NCBI GenBank assembly: GCA_030248215.1
Contig: JASANG010003696.1
Span: forward strand, 62,001 to 126,000
Direction: 5' to 3'
Length of the DNA stretch: 64,000 bases
From: Enoplolaimus lenunculus
Lineage: Eukaryota; Nematoda; Enoplea; Enoplida; Thoracostomopsidae
Below are positions 50,578-62,300 of the stretch, one piece after another (position 1 is the first letter of the stretch; each line of letters opens with the position of its first letter). A program made the position numbers and the translations under genes. The notes beneath the pieces were generated by a model. That model searched no databases, was not told the DNA's origin, and was given only the letters and a program-made list of their open reading frames with translations.

Positions 50578-50756
50578 GGCCAATGTAAAGGTAAGGGGCG
50601 GAAGGCTTTTCTGTGGGACTAAAAAGACTAAAGCTTAAGCTTTAGACTAAATTTTTTGCTTGGCTTAAGCTTAGGAATATGCTCATTCTTACGCTTAGGC
50701 TTTATGCTTGGGAATATGCTTATAATACTGTTCCGACCCTGTTCTTTACATTGGCC
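50578..50756. mobile_element. TTAGGC-word MITE (second good copy)
   Basis: GGCCAATGTAAAGGTAAGGG is at the left and CCCTGTTCTTTACATTGGCC at the right. The flanks GAATAACC and GAATAATC match 7 of 8. The interior has GCTTAGGAATATGC and GCTTAGGC words. Partial relatives are at 50340-50435 and 51478-51603. Confidence 0.9.
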
Positions 50757-51602
50757 GAATAATCTTAGCGCAGGTTCTGGACCTTAAATTGAAACAACAA
50801 GGATAAATTTGCATATATATGCAAATTTACTGTTATCTACTAAACAACCCATACTACATTTCCTGTCGCTCCACACATATTTAAGACCTCAGAACCGGAA
50901 AATTAAAATGAACGTTATTAATGTTATTCTTCAGGCTCAGGGTTATGCATGCTTATGCTTAGGTACTAGGCTTCCTTTTATTCAATTATCCAGGAGGTTT
51001 CCATGCATTGTTTACATAGTATCGCTTATAGGAAGAATAGATTCCTTTTCCACGTACTATCTCTCATCAGAAACCGAAGATGGTAACTGATTTAAATTTC
51101 TGAGTAGCCATTTAAAAGTACCACTGTCGTTTATGCGTTTTTCAATTTTCTTTTCGGTCTAAAATTTTGCTTATCAATTTTCCAACCAAATTTATAAAAC
51201 ATTGCAATTTCCCATAGCCCTTGTCTTTAAAACGGCAATGGTAAATTGAAATTTTGAAAATGCCATTTTTAATTTACCCTTACTGTTTAGTGTTGCAATT
51301 TGCCGCGCGCCGAGGACAGGACCACAAACGGATTGTGATCAAATTAACGGGAACCAATACTGAAGTATTAAATTTTTAAAAATGTTGTATCTTTCTGCCA
51401 ACACAACTGAGGCATGCAAACATTCACTTGGCTTTATAAAATTTTGAAGAACAAATAGCGGATCACCAAAATTGTACAGAGTCTGTTTAAGCTTTAGCCT
51501 AACTTTTTGCTTCGGCTTATGCTTAGGAATAGGCTCATCCTTACGCTTAGGCTTAGGAATATGCTTATACTACTGTTCCGGTCTTGCTCTATACACGGGT
51601 CA

Positions 51603-52215
51603 AATTTTTTAACGATTAATTACCGTTCTTCGACATGCGGAAATGTTTTTAATCAGCTCTATACAAACAACGAAATAACATATTGGTCAATAAACAAAAT
51701 AATGTATTAAGCCTTTCTCACATGATAGGGTGCAACCGGAGGTGAAAAATACCGGAGCCGTAGGGTCAACGAAACTTGCCGGAGCCGGAGTGAGACGAAA
51801 TTAAGTAGTAAAAATGATGGTTAATTAGTTAATTTTAGCCAATATCTGCAAAATGTTATTATGTTGTTTGATTTCACGCTAATTTTCTGCCAAATTTCGG
51901 CAATTCTTTCATGAAAATTGTCACAAAAGTAAATCGAAACACGCTAAACAAAATTCTACAGGAGCCGGACCTCCGGTTGTGCTCTTTCACATGAATATTT
52001 TCAATTTCATATGAAATGTAAATTCAAGGTAAGATTCGATCCACAGCGTGTATGTTGGAGCTCGAGGCCGATGGGGCTCTCACCTCTCGTAAAACTTTTA
52101 AAGATTAATTACCATTCTTCGAATACGGAATGTTTTTAATCCGGTCTATACAAACGAAACAACATAGTGGTCAATAAAAAATAATGTGTTAAGCCTTTCT
52201 CACATGAATATTTTC
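51603..52215. repeat. Local duplication, second half ~480 bp downstream
   Basis: The segment 51603-51725 (GATTAATTACCGTTCTTCGA...AAGCCTTTCTCACATGA) recurs as 52086-52206 with small changes. The word TCACATGAATATTTTCAATTTC recurs a further time near 52430. The first copy was later hit by the MITE at 51726. Confidence 0.8.
51726..51986. mobile_element. hAT-like MITE with CCGGAG flanks
   Basis: It begins TAGGGTGCAACCGGAGGTG and ends CCGGTTGTGCTCTT, with a perfect 8-bp duplication TCACATGA (51718-51725, 51987-51994). It is a close relative of the copy at 7557. Confidence 0.92.
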
Positions 52216-52602
52216 AATTTCACATGAGATACTTCAAGATAACATTCGATTCCAAGTCTTACGGATGACAGTTCTTTCGGATGATCACCTCGAGGAAGCT
52301 CTCAAGTCTGGAGATTTTCCACTGCGCATGTATACTAGAATTGTTTAACACCGCCCGTATATTATTTCATTTAGTTGCTCATAGTATATTCTGAGTGAAA
52401 GGGTTATAGATACTAACTGAAAAGTTTTCTCATATAAATATTTTCAATTTCATATGATGTAACATCAAGGTAAATTCGACCCGCATTATAACGGATGGCA
52501 GGCGTTTACGATGTACACTGAGCTATAGGAGATAGACGCTTGACCCCAAGGGACACTCACGTCTTGTGGAGATTTTGCATTGCGCATGTATGTTAGAATT
52601 GT

Positions 52603-52728
52603 TAAACACTGCTCACGGTGTCTGTATTGCTCGAATGTTATTTCTAAACACTGCTCACCGTGTCTGTATTGCTCGAATGTTATTTCTAAACACTGCTCAC
52701 AGTGTCTGTATTGCTCGAATGTTATTTC
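52603..52728. repeat. 42-bp unit, three tandem copies
   Basis: TAAACACTGCTCAC(G/C/A)GTGTC with the following 22 bases repeats at 52603, 52645 and 52687. Copies differ at about one position. Confidence 0.95.
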
Positions 52729-53379
52729 TATTTAGTTGCTCATAGTATACCCTATGAGAGAAAGGGTTAACAATAATTCTGCCACAAACACGAACCAACT
52801 GTTGGAAAAAGTACAATGTAATCTTAGAAACCTATAGAACACATATCGTCCATAATCATGGTAAAAGCACTCTTTATCAGGGCGCAATCGGATATCCGTT
52901 TCCGGTAAATATCGGTGTCCATTTTCGTTCCAGAAATATCGGAAATTCGGTTAGTTTTACGTTCAAAATTAGCGATAAACAACGTAAACCTCGCATTTTT
53001 CATTATAGATATGTTGCAACTGTTTAAAATAAAATAAAACAAAAATTAGGGAATTCATTCCAAATCTTAATCAGTTCGGTGCATCTGTCCTTTTTTTTAA
53101 ATTTTAGAAAATTTGGTGAATATTTTGCAGGCCTCAATTCTGTTAGCACCCCGGCATTTACTACTACAAATCGCTTTCACTCTGTATGTAATTGCAAACA
53201 GTAGCAAAATTATACAAAATTCAATTTATATTAAAACGGACCATGTTAATGAGAGGTCTACCCACTGGAAGACGACAAACAGTGGGACTTAGAGACGCAA
53301 GGCTTAGAAGACAGGCCCTCACAATTGGCATGAGCTGTTGAAGCTAACTCCAGTCAAAACCATCGCACAAGTACTGCCG

Positions 53380-56300
53380 TCATTCCAAATCATCAACTTG
53401 TTTCTTTTTCTTCTTTTTCTTTTTCTTATCAGGAGAGAGCACTAAAGCATCTGCTGTCGCTGGTATCTGTTCTTCAGCAAGTGCAACCTTTTTTTTCTTT
53501 GGCGAAGGAGGTTCAGCTTAAAATTCGCGGAAAATCAGTCAGTGATACAAAAATTACTGAGTAATGTTAATCATTTCTTTAGAAAAATTGTATATTATTA
53601 TATTTCTGCACAATGGTACATACATACAAACGTTAATATTACGCAGCCAAATTTGCTTACCTGAAATAACGAGCGTTTCATCTGCTGCAGAAGATTCTGT
53701 ACGCTTTCGTTTCTTCTTGGGCTCCTGAATATTCGCAAAGTAGTACGCAGTGATTTTTGTTTTGGTATAATAAAAAATTTCTATGATTACATATATGAGT
53801 TCGCGTATCGATCAGAATGAACCGTTTTTCCGCGGGACTGCAATAGAGCAAGCTTAAACCTTAGACTAACTTTTTGGTTAGACTTAGGCTTAGATATAGG
53901 TTTGTCCTTACGCTTGGGCCAAAGCATGGTGTAACCGGAGATCCGTATCCGCTTGCGGTAGAAATCAGTGCCCGGTTCCATTTCCGTTATTTGCTTGAAA
54001 ATAAGTATAAATAGCGTATATATCTCGCAAGTTTTAATTACAGATTATCTTGAAAACTGTCGATACGAAAAAATTACGAAATTCGTCCAAAATCTTAAAA
54101 ATTTCAGTGTATCTGCTATTTATGCTTTAAAATTTTAGAAAACCTTCTGAACTTGCACGCCTCAATTGTCCTGGCAAAAAACAAGTCGTCTTCGGAACTT
54201 TTACACTTCAAGATCTATTTTCTGTTTCCGTTATTATGTTCACTATCCGTTTCTGCTTCCGTTATTTTTACCATCCGTCTACACCTTGGACTATAACCTC
54301 TATTGAATCAATATCATTTCTCAGACCCATGTTACTTTGTGGCGTGAAACGCTTTTCCGCGGGACTGCAATATAGAAATTTTAAACTTTAGATTATTTTT
54401 TGCTTAGTCGCAGGCTTATTTTTATACTACTGTTACGGCCCCCGTTCTATAATACATTAACCCATATTAGTCAACCTACGGATTTCAATAAAAACCGTTC
54501 TGATTTTACGTAGATACAACATTTAATAAGCGTAGCTGTAAGTGAAAACCACTGTAAAATGTAAATTACTGGTTCGAAAGCCACAAGACAGCCACTGACT
54601 CGCTATAAATAGTATATACACCGCTCGTAGAACTTCAGGCAAAATTAAACAGCACAACATATTATTGCTGTGATGGCTAGAGAAAACACGCTGGCTACAA
54701 TTAAACTTTTTGAAATTATGTTAAATTGAACCCAAATATGATGCCTCCGAAATGCTGGCTACAATTAAACTTTTTGAAATTATGTTAAATTGAACCCAAA
54801 TATGATACCTCCGAAATATCCATTCTATCGCCTGCCGGTTCGTTAAACATCTCTTCGGCTGCTTGTAATTCCTTGCGTTTTTTCTTTGCGTCTTTCTTTC
54901 GTTTCTTCAATACTTTTTTCTAAATCGGAAACCAATTTTGCGTATAAACGCTTTCTTTGTCAATAGAAACGCTATCTGTTTACTTTATGCAATATCCGCG
55001 CTGTCGAAATTTTCAGCAAATGAGACAATGTTGTGAAGCCTTGAAACGCAAGTTTTACGCAATATATGGCGTCCAGATTTATTTTCGCAAGCAGGTTTTG
55101 ACAATCGTGTAATAAGAAAGAAAAATACGCCATGTTGAAGTATTCTAGTCATTTCCATTGCGGATTAGCTATCTTACAAAGGCGTTTTACGAGTACAGAT
55201 TGCAGATTAAGATCATCAAAAGAAAACCAATAAATACAGAAACAAGAACACGAAAAGGATTTTAGTTGAAATACGCTAATACACAACAATTCAATATTGA
55301 TTCACTTGCGTCAACCACGCGTTTAGTTTCAAATCGAGTATTTATATATAATCCCGAAGCGATAAATAGACAAAATGTTACGGTTAACATTTGTTTCACT
55401 GAACTCATTGCTTTTCCACAAAGAATAAAATAATGGCATATACGAAAAATAGTCACATTAAAATACAACAATAAACGAGTTTCTAGAACCACATTGTTTG
55501 GACGTACCTGTACTGTTTGTGCTTCAATTGCTGCTTCGTGCATAACATTCATATTCGAGCGTGGTTTGTCGCCAGAATCAAAGAATTTTAATCGATCTTC
55601 AACCTATTTTAACATAATAGAGTTAAAAATTAAGCCAAGTTATTTTTTGATTCTATAATGTTCCAACAAAGCTCCGCTAATAGCAGTCTAAAATTATTCT
55701 ACCAATCTTTTTTCCATTCTTTGCAAAATCAGCATTACCTGCTGAGAATTTTAGACCAATAGCCACTGCTTATTTCATTTTCGAACGCACTGTTACGAAC
55801 CTCAAGATAACATTTGGCATTTCTCTAAACAACACTACAGACTCTCATGGAAACCGCAGTCGGTTAGCTTACCTGCTGCCGCAAATGTTCTCCAAACGTA
55901 GGCACTGGAACTTCCGAAAAACAATCGATACGAGACGCGAGAGCACATTTATTCGCCAGATACCGGCTGATACGGCCCTTATTCTTTGCATGCGCACGTC
56001 CAATAAATGACGAATGAAACAATAGCCCATACTTCGGAGTGTTTCCTGTTAAAATTGAAGTAGTTCTTAGCTCAGACACAACAGCTCTGCTGCCCAAAAT
56101 TTGTTCGGTGTTTTCACCACAATTTCGTTAGCATTCAGCAACGATTGCATTTCAAGTGTAACTAACGCGTTTCCAATCTTTGAAAGTTTGAAAACCAAAT
56201 AAATCATAGTTTTAATTCCGTTCGTGACGATAAAAATAAAACAGAAACCATGGAAGTAGATTTCGCTTCCGTGTACAATGAAAAAGGTTGGAATTCGGAT

Positions 56301-59300
56301 TCGGTTGTAAAAAAGCCGAAACCAACAGTGTTCGGCAATACGTTTTTCAGTTTTAAACAATGAAAATTTTCTTATATTAATAAAAATGCGTTGATATTCT
56401 GAAACAAATTATAGATATAACTGAAAGATATTATTGTGACAAAAGTTTTGCATTCTAAGTATATTATTCACTGTTACACTTAAGTCTGTTAACATTTGTC
56501 CTTTATCTATTCATTATACGCCAATTGAAGATAGCAACAATCCGTATAGAACTATTTTACATACCTCTGGTTTTTAACGCTCGAAACAGTGCTTTTTCTG
56601 CTCCTAAAATCTGAATAGTCGACGCCGGGTACTTAGCTAGATTGGTCAAACTTCCCGCGTGAGAAATCAGTCGTGCGCCAACCTGGAATGGTAAACAGCT
56701 ATCAGAAAATAATATTTAAAAATTATTTTCTTTCAGCTTTTAGTAAATAATTCGAAAACAAAAATAACGGTCCATTTAAAAATTAGATACCATATCGAGG
56801 TCTTCAAAAAATTTTGTTATTGTTGCAGTGTGTCTCCAACATATATGACATAACTTGCTCAAACTGCACGTAGCACGTAAACAAGTTCTAAATAAGAACC
56901 AAAAACTGCCTGGAAAAAGCGCTCAAAATAGAAATACTAAGACAATAATATGAACGTACAACATCAGTCCTCACAAGTTATCCATTCGTTAATTTCGAAT
57001 ATGAAAAACTCGATTTACAAACAAATTCAACAGATAGACCTAACGCTCACCACGCTTTCATAGCACAACAATCGAACTAACCTGTTCGCCAATGAGACAC
57101 GACAAACTAGGAGCACATGATGCCATTCGGTCTTTCAGATAGTCACTAAGTTGCTTCCTATACTCGCCAAGCGAAACAACCCGTCGACAGAAGCGTTCAA
57201 TATTCGCTAAATCCATTTCCGAAATTTCCATTCCCATCGATGAACGAATGCATTCAATCACTTTTGCGACCGTTTCATTATTGTCGAGAATTTCTTAAAA
57301 TAAAATTGCAATAAATACACCTGCCCAAAATCTAAGTGGATGTTAAAGAATTTGTCTGAACCACCTACAGTCATATGTCAAACCACACTGCGTATAAAAC
57401 AACACCTGAATGTTAAATTCACAACGCAAACCAAAAATATTACAAGAATTAAAATCAGTTGTGCCAACTTCAGTAATGAAGATAACAACTGTGATAAATG
57501 CTAGCACAGACGTACCTCTGAGTTACAAGTATTTATATCTAAAAGACGTAACCACCTCTGAGTTACAAGTATTTATATCTAAATCTTAGAATATTAAGGG
57601 AAGATAAAATCATTTTACCACCAATCAGGGTGCAACCGGAATTCCAGTTCCGGCATTTTTTCACCTTCCGGTTCCGGTTCCGGTAAATCTTTACCGGATA
57701 TAAAAATTTCCGTGCTATAATTTGGCCGTTTTCTTAACTTTGCTAATTTTTAAGAATCTCTTTTGAACGCAACTTGTACTCCGAATATAAGCCATTGATG
57801 GTGGATTTCACTTCAGTCGACGACGAAAATCGAAAATACAACAAATAAAATAAATACCTATGTTCGACTAAGGTTGTTTCACAAATGATAGAGCAAAAAA
57901 TACGATTAAAATGAAATTTTTGGTGAAATGCATTTTTCAGTTTCCAGTTCCGGTAAAATTTTCAAATTCCGGTTCCGGTTCCGGTAAATTGTAATTCCGG
58001 TTGCACCCTGCCACCAATGTATTACTCCTAACCCGAATTCAACTAAAAGCCATTATTTAATAACTGAAGCTGTTTAGTTTTTATTTTTTATTTCAACCAT
58101 TTCGGTAAATTCCGAAAAAATTTCAACCAATGAGCACCGCTGCTTTCAAGAAAGCGACATAGAAAAATATACCCCGCAGCTTTTCTTCAGTTTCAGTGCT
58201 GAACGTCTTCCGATCACCAATTAATGCTACACAGCGTGCGTACTTGTACTGATCAGGGACACATTTGTAAAGTTCAGGAAAATGATACGAATACCTGCAA
58301 TCACAGAATATACTGCTAAATTACATGTTGACCCGTTAGGGTGTCTAAGAAATAAAGTGAATGAACACTCTAGCTTGATGGGTAAAACACAAACGACTGA
58401 TAAAAGACATGGATACTTACGAGTCAAATAAATACGCAGAAAACTTCACTTACATTCTATTCCCGAATTAACAAAACCTATTACATGATACGTTTAACAG
58501 GGTTCCAACAGGAATTAGATTTTGACCGAACAGGAACAGGAATTGAAGTTTTTTGCCGGAATAGGAACTGGAATTTAAACAATTTTCAACACCGACGCTT
58601 TTAGTAAACTCGTCGAAAAACGTAACTTAAACGAGTTTTTCGAGATTTCGTTTTCATCACTCCTACAAAATCACTCATCAAATATTTGAATTTAACACTT
58701 ATCAACTAAAGTAGACGAGATGAACGGCATGAAGTTCGACTAGCCATTTTGCAACTATATACAAAATTTTTTAATGTTTAAACGATTTTGGCACATCACA
58801 GTAACAATTTCGGTTCCAGTGTTTTTGAATGCAGGAACAGGATTGCAATTTTTGCAGGAATCCCGGCCGCAACAGGATTTCCGGATGAACCCTGGTATTT
58901 AAGGCGAGATTAATTTGTAAAAATAAATAACGGAAATAAATCGTAAATCGCCAGCTTGGACACAAAAAATACCGAACATCCGGTCCGGCTTCAATTTCGA
59001 CAAAACTGAAACTTAAACACGCTCGACGTACTTTGATATCGTTTGTTATAATTTTGTTCCTACAAAACATTTAGTAGTAACAATGGCTCTCACATAGTAT
59101 ACTTATTTTTGTCATTTCGACCAAACGACACTTAGTGTAACTAATGGCAAACGCTTACTTTAGTCAACAACTCGAAAACATACCATTCACGGATACGCAT
59201 ACTAAACGTATTGATATCTTTATCCAGCTGGTCGCACAATGAGATCGATTGAATAATCATGTTATCAACACGATTAACATTGAAACGAACCTAAAGCAAG

Positions 59301-62300
59301 TTTTTCCATTGATCTTGTCAGTAGTAGGAAATGAAATAGATATATACATCAGTACGTGCACACAATCATGCATTCCTTATTATAAAGATATATCAAATTG
59401 TAGCACATGCACAAGGGCGTAGCCAGGGGTGGGATCCAGCAGTTAAAACCCCTTTGACATTTTTGTACAAAAGTTTTTAGACACGGTTTTAGTTTACAAA
59501 ATAAAAAACCACCAAAGATGGGAGTTTCGGTCTCGTTAAGTCTCGGTATTTAGCAGGTCTCGATCTCGGTCTCTTTTGAGTCTCGGTGGTTTGGAACCGA
59601 GACCAGAAGTAGTGGATTCAGCAAATGTATGGCTGTGCTGTCGAAGTAAGTGATGCCTGATAAATAAGCTTTGGCTGTGAATCTATGAATTTTCATAGTT
59701 AAACAATAACGAGCACATATTTGAAAAAACATAAAAACAGTTAAAAACATAAAAAAGCTACAGAAAGCATTAAAAATAATTTAGTTTGGAAATTTTCATT
59801 TTTTAGTGATTAACAAAAATTGACTGAGACCGAAACTTTTCATGGCTAATCTTGGTAGTCAGGTCTCGATCTCGGTTTTTAACTGAGACTGCCTATCACT
59901 GGAAACCACCCCTTCTAAATTTTATAGAACGTAACCCTTTTTCCAAATCCTGGCTACGCGCATGCACACGTACATTACGTTTTTAAAAATCACTGCACAT
60001 ATAGTGCTCTTGGTAAAGGCTTGGCAAAAGAACTCGACAAATAACCACACACACACAAAATGGTTCCTGAAACAGTATATACCGAAAACACCCTCTGATT
60101 TTCCAAACGGTCGTACGATTGTATCAAATTAGCTCCATTGAGAAATTGTTCTTACATACCTTTGCACGAGAATAACTGTGTCCAAGGCCAAGCTGTGCGC
60201 GTTCGGATCCTTGTTGTGTCAAGCCTTTCACCAACTTTGGACAATGCAGCCTTATACCTAAAATGAACACTCAAATGTACTTGCAAAAAATATTACCTAA
60301 TGGCAAGACGAGAGAGTTTGCAATGCCTTGCTGCCTTACGCGCCAGAGAAACATTAAAGTCAAATAGACTATCTAGTTTACTTCGCAATTACATCTCTAA
60401 AACTCGTTAGAACCAATAAACCAATAAATAAATATTCATGATTAAACATTTCAATATGAAAAACTACTGGCTTCTCCACGGCTTGAAAATTTCCGCCGGG
60501 GGGCGATTCCTGGGGGGCCCCCAGGAAGTTCCTGGGGGGCAGCTGATTTTGCTGGGGGGCAGTTTTCCTGGGGGCCCCCAGATGATCTGGGGGGTCCTGG
60601 GGGGCAGGCTTAAAATTTTGCAAACCGACTTTTTGGACCATTTTTTTCATTCTAGACCGTGTTTCCAACTCAACTTAAGATTACTCATCGCTCAATATGA
60701 CAAAAATTTCTCGCAAACGCTAATAACAATAATTTTAACTAATATTACTGACAACTTAACCAGAAGTTGAAAGAAGCACAATTATATAAAATACAGATAA
60801 TCTATAATTGAAACTGTGATTAATATATATTTTGTATATTAGTCACAGCTTTAGTTTATCATACGGCTAAGGCGGGTTGAACTTGCTGCTGCAAGGTACT
60901 TCGAATGCTGTATGCCCTGAAACGGTCTGTATATAATTGTGCTTTTTTCAGTTCATTATTGAATTGTATTAGTTACTACGGGTATTTGTAACGCTATTAA
61001 AATTATGAGTACTCAGCGTACTATAAAATCATATTTTGCCGAATGTCCGCCTCAAAAGAAGTCCAGGTCTTTACGTTTTAACATTGAAAATTTTTGGCCT
61101 AGACAAGTCCTGGGGCCCCCCAGCCAAAAAAATTGCTGGGGGGCATTTTGCTGGGGGCGGCCGAAAATTCGCCGGGGGGAGGCTTTCCTGGGGGCGGCAA
61201 AATTTTCGCCGGGGGGAAAATGAAAATTACGGAGTGCTGGGGGCCCCCGCCCCCCGCTGTGGAGAAGCCAGAACTATTGGTATATATGTATATTTATATA
61301 GCAAATTCAAAAATAGCACGATACATTACGCATATATATTATATACGTACATATCAGGGTGCAACCGGAATTACAATTTACCGGAACCGGAACCGGAATT
61401 TGAAAATTTTACCGGAACTGGAAACTGAAAAATGCATTTCACCAAAAATTTCATTTTAATCTTATTTTTTGCTCTATCATTTGTGAAACAACCTTAGTCG
61501 AACATAGGTATTTATTTTATTTGTTGTATTTTCGATTTTCGTCGTCGACTGAAGTGAAATCCACCATCAATGGCTTATATTCGGAATACAAGTGGCTTTC
61601 TAAAGAGATTCTTAAAGATTAGCAAAGTTAAAAAAACGGCCAAATTATAACACCGGAATTTTTAAATCCGGTAAAAATTTACCGGAACCGGAAGGTGAAA
61701 AAATGCCGGAACCGGAACCGGAATTCCGGTTGCACCCTGGTACATATATATATTCACCTCGGAAAACTTCAGGCGCAAATCCAGTATGCTGACACTGAAT
61801 GTGCGGTAAAGCTTCAGAAATGCCCGCAGCCAATTTTCCATCGCTGACTCCCAAGCGTATTTTACGCTTTTTCGACGCCACAGGCACATGAGTTTCGAGG
61901 AAATTTATCAAATCTGTGTGAGGTGCACCTACAATGCACAATTATTTATATTACAAGTGCGCTACTCCTAACTATGACAGTCAACAACGTTCATTTCGTA
62001 AAACTCCGTCGTCAAACAGCACAAAATAATTTAAGATGTACATGAAAACTTCTCTGATCTAGCTCGGTCAATGCATAACAAAAATGACGATGTCTTTTAC
62101 AGAACAGGAAAACATCAACCTTATTTGTAATTTATATCAAACCTAACCTTCCGAAATGGCATTACAGTTGGCAAGGGCAGCTGCTGCATCGACAAATGGC
62201 GTGAATGCAATCAGATCGACATTCGTGCAAAAACGAGATAAGTCGCCCACAGAAGCTTCTACCTGAAATATAACAGCGCTTGTTGTGTTTCATTGCAATC

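Larger units (their letters stand above)
49440..53379. other. Interval between peptide C and NOP56 3' end
   Basis: It is mostly the repeats listed above. 50800-51470 and 52740-53379 show no exon-like structure. An incomplete CAGGGCGCAATCGG end at 52879 marks another hAT-like remnant. The NOP56 3' UTR must lie just below 53380; no strong minus-strand AATAAA is obvious. Confidence 0.5.

Noticed and set aside
32460-54470. TTAGGC-rich patches as interstitial telomeric repeats
   Set aside because: They share terminal repeats with the 187-bp MITE at 48130 that has an 8-bp target duplication; the runs are its arms.
55200-58670. Box C/D snoRNA hosted in NOP56 introns
   Set aside because: TGATGA words occur on the minus strand near 55209 and 58651, but no properly spaced D box (CTGA) or terminal stem was found.
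60378-61428. Pro/Gly-rich frames on both strands
   Set aside because: They are translations of the G-rich arrays of the transposon at 60467. Only the short N-terminal segment at 61005 looks protein-derived.
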